DNA of 64,000 nt, from assembly GCA_020086605.1 (NCBI GenBank), contig JACBWW010000015.1:6221513-6285512 (forward strand), in the 5' to 3' direction. Under the pieces are notes generated by a model. It searched no databases. It was given only the letters and a program-made list of their open reading frames with translations, and was not told the DNA's origin. Of the stretch, positions 28,463 through 42,200 are shown piece after piece (positions within the stretch are counted from its first letter, which is position 1; each line of letters opens with the position of its first letter). The stretch is from Lanius collurio (taxonomy: Eukaryota > Chordata > Aves > Passeriformes > Laniidae). A program made the translations under genes and the position numbers.

Positions 28463-29215
28463 CAGAATCAGAATCATTTAAATTGCAAACGACCTCCAGG
28501 ATCATTTAATTTAACTTTTGACCAATCATCACCTTGCCAACTAGACCAGAGCACTAAATGCCACATCCAGTTGTTTCTTGAACATTTGACACCTCCCTGG
28601 GCAGCCTGTTCCAATGGTTAACAACTTTTTCCATGAAAAAATTCCTTCTGATGCCCAACCTTAACCTCTGCTTATGCAGCTGGAGGTCATTTCCTCTTGT
28701 CCTGTCCCTTATTGCTTGGGAGAAGAGATGGAACCCCCACCCGGCCACACCCTCCTTTCAGGCAGTTGTAGAAAGAGATAAGGTCTCCCCTGAGCCTCCT
28801 TTCCTCCAGGCTAAACACTCCCAGCTCCCTCAGATCCCCAGCAGATCAACATTCCCACACAAATCAGTGTCATCTGCAAAGTACTGAGTGTACAACTGAT
28901 CCCCTCACCAGCAGATATTAAACAGGACAGGCCTCAGGGGGGGCCTCAGTAGTGACTGGGTGAAAATTGGATGTAGCACCAGACACCACCACCCTCTGCT
29001 CCCAACCACCCAGTTTTTAACGCAGTGAACTCTGCATCTGTCCAATCTGTGGGATGTCCTCTTTTCCCAGGAGAATGCTGTGGCAGACAGTATCAAAGGC
29101 TTTGCTGAAGTCCAGGTGGACAACAGACACAGCCTTTCCTTCATCCAGTGCTGCCACCAGTCTTGCAAGCAGATCAGTGCAGTAAGTGGGCTCCGAGGAC
29201 ATCTATCAGACCAAT
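28463..29215 (-). mobile_element. CR1 LINE, 5'-truncated and internally deleted
   Basis: On the minus strand the right part (about 28905-29202) encodes reverse transcriptase remnants, including VVHLDFSKAFDTV and GPVLFNI-like residues. The left part (28554-28860) encodes the typical CR1 C-terminus ([20 protein letters not shown], then RRNFF and HWNRLPREV). The element ends near 28463 with the CR1 terminus (TGATTCTGATTCTGTAA). The stretch normally between RT and C-terminus is missing, and stops and frameshifts are present, so it is dead. Confidence 0.92.
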
Positions 29216-29415
29216 CCCCAAGGAAATATGTGTAAAGGAGCTGGTTGGTTTTGGATACTGACCAGGTGAAAAGCTTCTTAGTACTGGTTAGAACTGGACA
29301 AAAAGAGATATTCAAGTTTGTGGAGCTCTAGACTACATGAATTTTTGGTTTAACATTTCTGTGAAATTCTGGTGGATCTTTGTTGGAAGAGACAAGATGG
29401 AATTGAACTGCACGC

Positions 29416-29740
29416 TGTGGGATGTGCCTGCAGAATGCCATGGCAGCACAGAGAAGCTTGTATCCACCTGACCTTGGGGGAAGGAGATGCTACAGGGCAG
29501 AGAGTCCTGTGGAGAGGAGCCTGCCAGAAGCTGCCCAGCGAGTGGACAGCGTGTGATCACCCCCCATAATAAGGACATTAAGAAAGTGTGTTACTGACAT
29601 AGCAATGTCTGATAGGTTGCTTAGTGAAAAATATCATGTAAAGAAATAGTGGGTCTTGAAGAAGGGTATAAAACCAGCTCGTTTCTTTGAATAAACGTCT
29701 CAGGTTCCCTGCTGGTCTGAGTTCGTGCCCTAGTCATAAT
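29416..29740 (+). mobile_element. Solo LTR with TATA box and poly(A) signal
   Basis: Block starting near TGTGGGATGTGCCTG, with a TATA box TATAAAA at 29667-29673, AATAAA at 29690-29695, and a U5-like segment ending about CGTGCCCTAGTCA. The order TATA, short spacer, poly(A) signal matches avian retroviral LTRs. No gag or PBS sequence recognised after it. Left boundary uncertain (possibly from about 29360). Confidence 0.6.
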
Positions 29741-32544
29741 GTCAGCTCTTGAGAAACAGCTTTGTGCCTAGGCATCCTTAGTTATGTTGATCATAATTTT
29801 GTTCAAACTACAGTCACAGTAAAAGTACAAGCCATGATAACATTATAATGTATACTATCAAATTAATTTCTCACTAACTGCATGCAAACCTCACAAGCAG
29901 TACTAGATTTGTTTTCATTTTTTTGCCACTCATTTGGCAAATTTACAGATACTTCTGAAACATTAAGTTGGTCAGATTTAACAAAAACAACAGTTTGCCA
30001 GCTGCTGCATGTCGGGGAGCTAAAACATTCAAACTACTGAGAGGTACTGAGTCTATTTGGACAGACTGGGTGTAACCCAAATCTATACACCATAGGGTCA
30101 CAATGGCTGCAGAGGAGTAAAACCTGTCCATAGCACAAACTAGGATAGGGAAAGAAAGGATACAGGTTGAGGAGACAAGATAATGTATACATGAGTCATG
30201 GGGATTTAGGCAAGAAAAAAAGGGTGTATAGTCTGTTTAGATAAGAGTTGTCAACTTTTGTCAGGTCACTCTAATACTTGAAAAAATTTGGTTTTCTCCA
30301 GAATGTATTTATTGAGGCAGGCAAAAATAATGCATCCCAGTGCTGTCATAAAACTAAATGAATATTCAGATACAAAGTTTTCATTTATTTTGTGGTGATT
30401 TTTAACAGGAAAAGTTTTTTCATGTTCAAGAAAGTTACAAAACCAACTTTATAGAATTTGCTTGCCCCTTTCGTGTAACCATAATTCATCACCTTCATTT
30501 TGACGTTTAAAACATTTCACACAGCTGCAGAAACACTGAAAACACTTGCTGCTTTCAAGTTCCTGAAGGTATTTTAAACAAATATATCTCAAAATCTCTT
30601 TTCATAGAGAAAAGATGGAAGAGACTGAACAGAAGAGATTATCCCAAGACATATTTGTTTCTTATTCAGAAAGTAACATATCTTGCTTAGTCAAAATATT
30701 CAAATACATGAATGCACGCCTCTAAATGGTGCTGTTGGGATAAAATCTACATTCTGCTGCATGGAAAGACTAGCATTATATTCTTAACAGATGTAGTGTT
30801 GGAATGGTTTTATATACTTCAGAGAAATTGCAGAGTAAGATTTATCACCCTAACTCAAGTGAAATGATACTGAATGGATGCTGTCAGTGATGAACAACTA
30901 TTCCAGCTGATCGATATTTTCTGAAGAAAGCAAAAGATGGCATCATTTCACTGTTTGGGAATTTGGAAAAGCAGACTGAAACCTGCCAGAATTTCTGTAA
31001 CTCATGGCCTTCTACTATGTACTTTAAGCAAGGGAATTACACCATGTGGATTATGGGACCTGAGGCTACACACAGTAATTTTCACCATCTCTGAGGAAAG
31101 ATTTAAACATGAGTACAACTTTAGGCAGATACAATTTTTTCTAAATGATATAGCATTACTATACAGAAGCATTCAAAGATAGATGCTTTCAAACTGTTGT
31201 AACTTGAAACCTAGATTTCGAACACATTGGGTCTGAATCTCACTGGCACAAGAATAAGATAAGCAAAGGATAATTTTCAATGAGATATTTAAATTGAGAA
31301 ATACATCAATTTCAAAGTCTGTGACTGGTGCACATAACCTGTCAAGCTTTAAAATCTTCATATACTTGTTCCAATGAAATAACTTCTATGAGGACTTGAG
31401 GTCTTTACTTTTGATTCCAGATCAGCAGGAAATAAAGAAACAAAACTTGTTCACATTTCTATCATATCTCTCAAGCACTTTAAAACTTGACTACTTTTTA
31501 ACTAAAGGAGAATGAGTAATTTCCCAAGAGCAAGTATTTATTTCCCCCCCCCCCATTTTTTTTTTTTTGACATTTTAACATTAACATTTGAGGAGGTAAA
31601 GTTGTAGTCAGCATTGCATTAACTGTTGCTCTAACAAGTGTTAATGCAGTTCCTGCCTTTCCTCTAAAGAGCTATAAAAACTTAGTACTATCAAAATTTA
31701 GGTAAAGACATAAATCTTGGCTCCAGGTGTTCCTGAATCACTCTATAATCTGAAATGAAACTCGTCTTGACCAACTCTGAATAAAGTTTGAATGCAGTAC
31801 AGATTTGTACTAAGTTAAACTACCTGAAGAATGCGTATGTAAAACAAACCAAAACTTACTGACATATTTACTTTCTGGAAGGCAAGTCAAATGAACTTTA
31901 ATACCAGATTTGAAAATCCAGCTGTAAAAGGAGTATCCAAACATGATTAATGAGTGCTGAACACCACCCAGATCACATACTTGTAAGAATTACAGCAAGC
32001 AAGTAAACTTTCCTGCATCAAGGAACAATTCCATTTAAATTAGAATTGCAGCTACTCTTCCATTTTAAGTCAATAGTTATTCTATTCTTGCCATACATAA
32101 GAAAAACCTGCTTGGTGAGAGAATAAAACAGTTCAGTACAACAAACATAAGCAACAACCTTTTCAAATATCATTCCTGAGTGCAGAGTGCACAACTTCTT
32201 CACTGCCAACCCTAACACAAATCCTTCTGAGTCTGTACCCACTAATCATGTTTCTACTTTCAAGGAATTTCTGAATGTCTCCCCTATCCCTCAACCACCA
32301 CTACCACTCACTAGAAAATCCTCCCTCATTATCTTGACTGATTGCTTCAATTAGTGAACAACTCAGTCACTTACATTAAGTTCTATGTTTCAATTCCAGG
32401 AAAGTAAACCTTCACTGATACATTTCAGGTTTACTTAATTAGAAGGAAAATTAACTTAAATGCTCTATAGACACAGTGCTGGGTTAGACTGCCTGAATAA
32501 TGCTGATAAACTGTTTGCCAAGACCTTCCTTGGTTACAGATTGC
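29741..32544. other. Intergenic, nothing recognised
   Basis: AT-rich. A C11 then T13 tract pair lies at 31544-31568. No gene recognised. Confidence 0.5.
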
Positions 32545-33175
32545 TTTCTCTGTTGACAAGAAGCTCAACATGACCCAGATGTGCACTTGCAGCCCAGAAA
32601 GCCAAGCATACCCTGGGCTGCATCAAAGCACTGTGACCAGCACGCCAAGGGAGGGGATTGTACCCCTCTGCTCTGCTATGGTGACACCCCACCTAGAATG
32701 CTGCATCCAGCTCTGGGATCCCAAAATAAGCACATGGATTGTTGGAACAAGTTGCAGGGGAGATCACATGGCTGCTCAGTGGGCTGGAGTACCTCTCCTA
32801 CAGAGACAGGCTGAGAGAATTAGAGTTGGTCAGCCTGGAAGGCTGAAGACACCTTAGAGCAGCCTTCCAGTACTCAAAGGGGCCTGCAAGAGCGCTGCAG
32901 AGGGATTTTTACAAGGGCATGTAGTGACAGAACAAGGTGAAATGGCTTCAAACTCAAAGAGGGCAGGTTTAGATTAGATATTAGGAAGAAATTATTTACT
33001 CTGAGGGTGATGAGACACTGGCACAAGTTTTCCAGAGAAGCTGTGAATGTCCCATCCCTGGAAAGTCAGGCTGGATGGGGCTTTGAGTATCCTGGTCTAG
33101 TGGAAGGCGTGTCCCTGTCTGTGGTAGGTGGGCTGGATCTAGATGATCTTTACAGTCCCTCAGGATTTCTATCTA
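32545..33175 (+). mobile_element. CR1 LINE 3' portion
   Basis: Starts in the C-terminal ORF2 sequence (AACATGACCCAGATGTGCAC, then CAGCCCAGAAAGCCAA), continues through VTPHLECCIQLW-type residues and AGATTAGATATTAGGAAGAA, and ends near GGGCTGGATCTAGATGATCT. This is the CR1 3' end. The frame is broken by several stops. 5'-truncated, plus orientation. Confidence 0.92.
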
Positions 33176-36100
33176 CATGGTTGAGAAATTAAGGATTCTG
33201 GCTGTATGTACTCTTCAGAACAATATCCTGCCTTGTGATATCACAAGAGAGATCCACTCCTTAAGTAATTGGCAATTTAAATTGTTCTCAAGAGTTTCTA
33301 AATAGTACTTAAAATAAAGAATCAGTGATCCTTAAAGAAAGCCTAACAGAGAAAACACAGGTTTTTTGCAATATATGAAATCCATGAAATTCAAATTTGA
33401 ATAACAAAATGAACAGCAGTGTAAAAAGTCTTCAGATTCAGCAATAGTTTTTAACAACTAGGTATTTACTTTAAAGCTTTTAAACAGGAGTACCATTTAA
33501 CAGAAAAAAAAAAAAAAAAAAAAGAGACAGATCCTGTTTTCAGTGGGATCCTGACTTTTTTATTTTCCAAGACAACTCTAAGATTCAGATTACTACCAGT
33601 AGAATAGTGGTAATTATAAAGTGACATCCATCATGCTCTATAAACAATTATTAATGGCCTTTCTTATGCTTTTTCCATGTAAATGAACTATCCCATCTCT
33701 AGTCAAGTGCAGCAGTTAAACTCTCTAGTGAGGTGACAATGATTATCCACTGTTTTGTTAAACAGCCCTCCACCTTACCCCTTTTGCCCTACTTGGAAAT
33801 GGAATGTGAAGTCTTGCTTCTTAGCACCCAACTTTCAGAACAACCTGAGCTTTGAAAAACTTCTAGAAGCATCTGAGTACCTAAAAAGATGAGGAATCTG
33901 CAGGAAATAAATCCATCCTGTGACAAAAGATTGAATTAGCAAAAATTCACATTAAAGCAGAGAAAGAAATCACAGGGAATATTATGGATAAATAGTGTAC
34001 TATTTACACTTTAGAAAAGGAAGGAAGTGGGTTCTGCTCATTTGCTAGAGTACGTGGATATGGAAAGGAGATCAGAAGGCTTCTACTTATCTCAGAATTA
34101 CTAAATACTTAATTGCTTTACAAGTGAAAACTAGAGCATTAAATTTGAATAGTTTTAAAGAAAGGCACAATACATTCAGATGCAGAAAAAATTTATAGTG
34201 TGAAGATAAATAACAAAGCCTAATAAAGAAGAGTTAATCAGAGTGTGTAAATTAGGTTGGACAGATTATTTCTAGAAAATTATATTGTCACAAATGTGGT
34301 TTACCAATATATCAAAGAAGTGCTGAAGCATTGTCTAAGCAAAAGCAGTTTGGACCAGGTGTCCCTCATTATGGGTTTCTAGCCTAGCTGAGGGTTAGAC
34401 CTCAAGTCTCTGCTGACAGATGTTTGAGTAATACTTTATTTGGTTGCTTTGCAAGAAAGGACTTAAATGATTGCCTTTGCTGACAGGAATCCTAACATTA
34501 ACTTGAATTTGCAGTGGTACCTATTTCTCACAGGTCATCTGATGCAATTTTAGCTATGTAAGGGGCTTTGAATCTTCCTCAATTCCATCAGACGTTTCTG
34601 TGTGGCCCTGGGTCTCAGGCAGACAAGTTGTTAAAGCTTAGTCCAGACAGGGCCTCAGAAACCCAAAGAAAGAGGAAAAAATTCATAAAGTCTTTCATAC
34701 TAAACAGACACCATGGTTAAGTGAGCTGAGTAGTCAGTTTAAGGTGTTTATCTTTTTAATGGAAGTCTAAATGTAAAATTATTACCTCCAAGTTAAAGTT
34801 GTTATTAAGCACCAAGTAATAAGTTATGTTACACTACTGACAGTATGAAATCCAATTCCCTTTGAAGGATGCTACACTCAGCTTAAAGTTGGAGTTTCTG
34901 CAATTATACAATAGCTATGCTCATTCTCTAGAATCCATCAAGTTTTTCTGTGACAAACGTCTAATTTTCTTCAAGTCATATAAACATTAGGTATACAATA
35001 CCCACAAAGGACTCAAAAGGAGAAGCAGAACCCTTCTTCAGCATCTTCATTTGAACGGGGTTTTTAGTTGAGAACTTCTTTTTAATATTATGCTTCCAAT
35101 AGCCTCCATTACTGATCACATTTCATAAAGACCTAACATGCCAAAAAGAACACAATGTTTGACCTAAGGAAGGTAAAAAGGAAAGGGAAAATATAAAATT
35201 GTTTTGCTTGGATGAATCAGGAGGAACAAGAAAGAAAAACACATGTGTATACAAGTCTGTAATTTCAAAATTGTAATTTCTAGAATGAGAAGTCTTTAAT
35301 TTCTAGAATGATATTTTGTTAAAGGTCAGACAACAAAAAGCTGAAGAAAACTTAGAAGAGGCTGTTAGGACAAAGATTTAATGTGTGCTGCTCCTACTGC
35401 TGTAAAGTAGAAATATAGAATCTAAATCTACTCATAAATTTTCTGGAAGACGTGGTTATCTTGTGATATGACCATTTTGGCTGATAATATTCAGGCTGTT
35501 AAGAACAGAAATAATGAAAAAATATTTACTGAAAATACTGAGTGAAAAAAAAAATGCTGAAATAGTTCAATGCTGACAAACATTAAACAAGATGTATGAC
35601 AAATCTGACTTTGCAATGATGAGTTCTAAGTTTAATCCCCTTATGCAAAAGTGAGATACAAGGCAATATAGCCCCTTTGGAAAAGATCAGAGATTTTACA
35701 ATTTGCTTTGAAGAATCCAGGTTTCCAACAGAAAACAGAAGACGTGAATATGATTTATACAGAATCCCAAGCTAACATTTACCTATACAAATAACATTGG
35801 AAATACTCAGGTTCCTTTCCTATTGACCTGCTTCTGTTCTGCAAGCATTGTTTTCATACTTGAAGGTCACTGTTTATGTATTTGTCTCTACCATTTCCCT
35901 CCAGTCATGCCAATTACACAAATAGTCACAATTTTACTCGTATGCTTTTCCACAGCTCCCATGGGATATTGCCCAGATTCTCCTTTTCTAGACCATGGCC
36001 TCTCTCATGGTTTACATTCTGCAAGAGCCTGCACAATGTCCCCAGCGGTCATTTTTGAAAAATTATCCTAATTGATACAGAATCTTTACCAACAGAATAG

Positions 36101-37666
36101 AACGAGGTAACAAGAACAGCACTTCTGCCATGGTACTTGACTGAACCTGTTTATTTATTCCCTCCCTTTTTCCTCGATTTACTGGAACCCAAAACTCACC
36201 ACAACAATAGCTGTCTCTTTCTAAAATTCAGGGCATAAAAGAAAGTATTAGCAAGCAGAATACTCAGATTCACCTGACACAGTAATAAATACCATTAAAA
36301 ATTTCTTCTTTACTGAAGGAGAAAAAAATGGATTTGCTTAAGGGCAATGCTATTCAAAAATATAGGCCTAGGAGTAACAGGTACATTCAAAGCCATTTAC
36401 AATAAGACAGCCAAAACCGTATTTCTGACATTTCTTAAAGCTCCTCGTTTGGGATATTTTTTTTTAATTTCACACAATCACAAAATTAATTCCGTTTATA
36501 CTAGAGTATGGGCAGTGTCGATCTTTTTCTTTTCAACAAAAAACAAATTTATGAAGATAAAACCAGAATCAGCTTTAGTACTGGTAGCAGAAGCAATGAG
36601 CTTGCTCTCCTCTCTTTCCCCAGATATGCAATCTAGATATTAAACTGAAGAAGCAGTTTCTGAAACAGAAAAGCATAGCTTCAATTTGTAAAGAAGGAAA
36701 ACATCAGGAAAAAAGGGCAGTGACAGGTGAGTAAAACTCCCTTTCAGCTACAAAACCAGTTCTACCTGAACTTACAATAAGGACTAAATGACATACATGC
36801 TAATAGCAAGAGAGCTGGAATCATATGCAGTAATGTGCTCGTCATTGACATCAAGAAAACCTTTTTTAGCAAGGGAGTAGATGCACGTTTAGAGATGCAA
36901 GAAACATAACCCAGCAATTTCTATAGAGATTTTAAGAAAATAGTCTTGCATATATTTTCTTAGACATTGAAAAATATTAAATTAGAAGTATTATATCTGC
37001 AACATAGAACTCAGTGTTACAAATAAGGGCCCACAAGAACAATAAAGAGTGAATATTAAATTGAATTTCTCCTATAAAAACCACATCATTTTGAAATATT
37101 CCATTACAAGCAGCTTTATAATTTTAAAGATTAAAAGTTTAACATTTGTATATAAAGCTTTATAATTTAACATTTTATCTGAAGTTCGTATTTCTAAGTG
37201 ATTGAGAAATTTTATGTGGAAAAAGAGGCTGATTATCAGCTTCTTGGGAAGTGTCATGTTTAATCTTTTCTCAAACACAAGGACCTTGCTGAACCATTGC
37301 TCCATTATTCAAAGTTGTTCTTATCTTCTCCATGACTTACAGAACTGCAGCTAATCTGTTTCCTGATAAGACAACATTGGCTACTGTTATCTGGAAAAAG
37401 CAGCAAATGTCAATCTTTTACGAAAATAATGTAGCTTAAAGACTAAACTGTTTATATTACAGTAGACAAGTCTGTCTACATTTTCCTATAAACTACACCA
37501 AAATAGAAAATACATATCATACTTTATATGCCTTCTTTAGGGTCTCTGTGGTAAGAGTCAACTTTTAATTTTGTGCAATGACTAGCACTGGAGCAACAAA
37601 AAAGAATGACCCTTTACCAAATTGTCTGACTTAATATTCACATTTAAAAACATTTGACTCTTGGGA
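33176..37666. other. Intergenic, nothing recognised
   Basis: AT-rich, with A20 at 33504-33523 and a spaced 15-bp direct repeat (TAATTTCTAGAATGA at 35274 and 35297). No gene recognised. Confidence 0.5.
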
Positions 37667-37669
37667 ATG

Positions 37670-37733
37670 GTCCTGTGAAGGCCCAAGATGATGATCTTTG
37701 CATCCCTTCCAACCCAGTATATTCTGTGATTAT
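37670..37733 (+). mobile_element. CR1 LINE 3' tail fragment
   Basis: GATGATCTTTGCATCCCTTC, then CAACCCAGTATATTCTGTGA, is a CR1 terminus in plus orientation. Confidence 0.8.
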
Positions 37734-38808
37734 TTTTGCATGAATTACAGCCTTACTTTACATGAAAAAAGGATACTATTTCTTAAATCACTCCAAATAC
37801 AACTTCAGTTTTTAATAGGAAAGCACTGAGTCCATTTAAAAAGAAATCTTGAGTTTAGGTTGTCCTTACTTGATTTCATAATTTCTGTTGAAAGCCAGTA
37901 TTAATTATGTTTTGACTGTTTTATTGATATTTATAACTATATTCAACCCTTCATTTCCCATAGATAGACACAAAAGCACACATACAACAATCATGGTGGG
38001 ATGCTTGAGATATTTCAACTGCGTAACACGAACTAGTGAGAGCAGCATTACTTCAGATCCCACATCCAGTTAATGATGTATGTGCTGCTGTCCAAGATGT
38101 TAAGGCTGGAGTTACCAAACTAGCTCAGTTATCAGCAAGAGCACAGTTACCACAACAGAGATTGGCATGTTCTGACTCACAGACTTCCTGGGTCCTGCAG
38201 CCTGTGCTGACCTCAACATTAGCCCCGGCAACAAGTCAGGACCTGAGCTCCTGAATTTACTGATAACTTAGGAATGCTTGCACTGGCTGCAGTTACAATT
38301 TTATTTACATGGACTTAGAGTGATTACCTGAGCTACCTTATGCTTCTGAGTACAGCTGTGGTTTAAGTGTTCACATTAAACCTCACTCAGGTGGACAACA
38401 AAGCCCCCACCAATGACTCTTCACTCGCCTACCCCCCCAGACATTAAATACAAAAGCATAACAGAAATAAATATTCTTAGCATGCCTGATGGGACTCAAA
38501 TGGTGATAAAAATGCAAGACACTGTAAATGAGGAGCTAAATGAGTAATCAAGACAACTTAGGTGGACATTTTAAAGTTAGCTATGTGCTAAAGTGTGCTG
38601 CTCAGGTCAGTCAGAACAGGTCTGAAAGGTCTATTACCTAAAGCTCAAAAACCCCTTTGATACCTGGACAGTTTTAGATAACCTGTCAAATTAAGTTTTC
38701 TCCTCTTATTTACAGGTCTGTGATTCATACAAGATTCAAGATACTGCCACATTCCATCTTCTTTCATTGATTAAAGGTTTATGAAATTATTTGCTGAAGC
38801 AATATTGC
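37734..38808. other. Intergenic, nothing recognised
   Basis: A more GC-rich patch at about 38036-38420 carries a 72-codon plus-strand frame without known motifs. It may be an old, unrecognised repeat. Confidence 0.4.
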
Positions 38809-39246
38809 TGTCTATCCTGGTTCCAAACAGGACAGGGTTAATTTTTTGCAGTAGCAGGGAGAGGGTGTGATTAGGACATGGAGGTTTTTTCCATACCACC
38901 CTATCTCATTGCTGAGGACAGGGGAAAGGGACACTTGTCCAGGGAGAAGGGGCTCCTTCTGGGCTCAGTGAGCATTTTGCATGAAATCACTCTCTCCTTT
39001 GAATCCTTTGGTTATTAATGCTGTTGGCTACTAACGTACTTTTTCTTCTCTCATTGCTGTTCCTAGTAAATTGTTCTTGTCTCAACCCATCATCTTTGCC
39101 TTTTTTGCCTCCAGTTCTCAACTCCATCCCTCCCAAGACAGGGAGAGCGAGCAGCAGTGTGGTTTTGGAGAGTCTCAGTGGGGGCACTGAATCGGGGAAT
39201 ATCATCCCTAAACCAGGACAGCCTTAATTGGTGCCCAGTGTAGGAT
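38809..39246 (+). mobile_element. Endogenous retroviral LTR followed by a decayed primer-binding site
   Basis: Starts TGTCTATCCTGGTTCC and continues with sequence typical of bird ERV LTRs (AGGACAGGGTTAATT, then TTGTTCTTGTCTCAACCCAT, and GAGAGTCTCAGTGGGGGCAC), ending near AAACCAGGACAGCC (about 39227). At 39229-39246, TGGTGCCCAGTGTAGGAT resembles the tRNA-Lys primer-binding site; all six differences from that 18-mer are transitions. No gag reading frame follows, so the provirus is 3'-truncated or decayed. Confidence 0.6.
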
Positions 39247-42200
39247 ATGGAGGGTTGAGATAACAGATCTGCCCAGAGTATGCAGGAAACAATTTTGATC
39301 TAAGCATTTGTGTATTAGGTATGGAGCCATAAGGTTGCTTGGTCTGTTCATGCAGTTATGGTACCGAACCCTGTCTTACACATATGACCACCATACCACA
39401 GTGTATTTTTCCTAATCATTTGAGCTGTTTTAATTTCAAATGGTTCTCAACATGAATATACTTTTCATTAAATGCACCTCCCTGGTATTTTGTGCTGCTT
39501 GATTGTCAGATACATTCGATTCTGAAAGTAACCTTTAAAGCGTTACTCAAATAAAATATGTCCTGCTGACACCCACTTTTGGTCCATCCACAGCCTTTTT
39601 CCTGCTTCCCTTGTAGTTCCATTTTTATCTCCTCCAGAGAAATCTCCTGTGGACCTTACTTCAATAACCACAAAAGACCTCCATATTCTGGGCTTTGATA
39701 TTTCAAGGCCTCATCTCTATTAGGACTTCAGTTTGCTCTTTACTCAAGACAACTTCTCTCCTTAAGAGAGAAGGGATTCACAGATAGCTTATCTTTTATT
39801 GCTAAAGTGAAATTATATCTGTACAGCAAAGTTACAAACCTTACCAGAACACCTACAGATCATTGTTCCTGCTTGTAGTACTAGATCAGTATTAGTTAGT
39901 ACTTATTTATGTCAATCTTTAAAATGGGGGAAACACATCAGAAAACTCACTTAAAATCCAGACACTTATCAAAGGCATGCCTGCAACAAAAATACTTTCA
40001 CTCAAGGCTGAAGCCTTTAAAACAACTATGAAATAGTATTAATCTCATTGCCTTCTCAATCACTAGAACAACTGCCTTTTTTTTTTTCCATTCTAAAATA
40101 ACATAACCGCTGTATCCCATCCCTGTGTAGATTTCATACTCAAAACAATTTATGATTAGTGCATCAACACAGTATTATGCAAGTCCAAGTCAGTTTCAAA
40201 CAAAAAGATTTTGCAGTTTTGAATATGACATTCAATCACAAAATACTTAGAGCAATATATTGTTCGCTGGTGTATCTTCATGAAAAGGGCTATATGTAAT
40301 ATAGAGAATACAGAAATGTTCTAACAGTGATTTATGAACTACAGAAAATTTGAGTCACTGATCTTAAATTGTTATATCTCAGCTTAAAATAGAACTTGAT
40401 AAAAGTATTCAGGCTAGTAATCTTCTACCATATCAGCACCTATTTTTCTGTAGTCCACACAAAAGCGCAACTACTTTAAGTGAAATTATCACAGCTGTCA
40501 ACCACTTTTATAACTACAAGAAGTTGGAGTCTAAGTTACCACTAATACATAAGCTCAAGTAAGTTCATGAACTTACCCTTAGATCCTTCAATAGGTTCCA
40601 ATGGGATGTTTTCAATTACAAGAAAAAAACAGACTACATGTCTCACCATTAGCTTTTTTCCCAAGTAATTCTTAGTGGGCATAAACTATGAACCAAACTA
40701 CATCATACTCAAGACAAAAAACAAGGGGAATCTCTTAATTTTGCAGTTGGAGAAAGCAGACAACGAAATTACTACCAGTGTCTTAGGCAACAATACAGGG
40801 ACAAAGACTACACAATACCAGATCATCAGTCAGTATGACAGGAAAGGCATTGTGCATTCTACTTGATCACCTGTGGAACAATGAACACACACTAAAAATA
40901 ACTGGAGAGTCTTCAAGTATATTGAAACTTGCTTATACTGGTAGCAATGAAATGCTTCAAACTCTATTAACTATATTGCCTAGTTTATGACTACAGTTAA
41001 ACTAAGGTTGAAAGGAGAGTTTTTGTATTTTTATAATACAGTGTGATCGCCTATGTGAAATATTTTAAATGTGTTACACATTCACACGTTTATTACACAA
41101 TATAGAAGACTTCAAAGATTATTCCCCAAGGATTAGGTTTGCATTTGCCTGTGTATTTTATGGTCATTTTACACAGCAAAGAAGGGGTTGGGTTTTTCAG
41201 GTTTTTTTGAACATATGAAAAATAAGGCTCTAAATCCAAAAAAACTGGCCAAGGGAAAAAAAAAATAACACCAGCACATGTAATCAACAGAGCTATTTCA
41301 ACTCTTGAAAACTGACCCAATTCCAAATTGTAGATTTAGATTTCCTTTAATCCTATTTTCCATGTTTTTCTCAGACACACATTTGCTCTTTTTTTCAGTC
41401 AATTCAAAAATAAACAAGTTTTCATGAATATGCACGTTCGGACTTTGCATAGGAACTTCTCCACTTCTAGCTCACTGTGGACTCAGAGAAAGATCTCCTT
41501 CAGCAGTAAAACACCAGCTTGACCCATTCTCTCTCCTGCTGCAGTTGCTGACAGCACAGCAGGCTGCTCCAGCTGAAAGTTCAGGCACAAAGATTTGGAT
41601 GCAATGTCATAAGCCGATCACAGAGCTGATGTGAATAAGAAAAAATTAAAAAAAAGAAAAAAAAGACCACCTCAAAAAATACAACCAATACCCCTTGCTA
41701 TTTATTTTTGGAAGAGTATACTTAAGTCACATCAGTTACAAAACACAGTTGATAACACAGACAGATGGGAATGATCAGCACTGGGAGGAAATCCCTTAAG
41801 CTACCAAAAACTTCAGCTTTGTGAAACTATTCTCAGCATTCATGGAAAGTATTCAAGGCTCTCTAACTCTTAATCCCAGTTCATATTTCAACATGCACTC
41901 AATGCAGTGCAGCAACATCAGGTAAGAAGAGAACAGACAGACAAGTGTGAAAGTTTATGAAGACCTTGAAGTATGCTTTAGAAATATAATTACACCTTTG
42001 ATTAAAATACCCTGAAGTATAATATTCTTTGACATTGCTTGTGCTAAAAACTTACTATAAATCTAACATTGGCAAAATTATATTTCTGTTGATTTTGAGT
42101 CTATCATCCGTGATTTTGCTTTACAGTATAAGTTTTCTCTACAATAATTACAAAGGGAAAGGGGAGGGCAAAACCACACAATGATGTATTAGAACATCAG

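Noticed and set aside
28633..28887. 84-codon plus-strand open frame
   Set aside because: It is antisense to the CR1 C-terminal coding region.
32570..32857. 95- and 77-codon plus-strand open frames
   Set aside because: Both lie in the decayed CR1 3' part and are element remnants, not genes.
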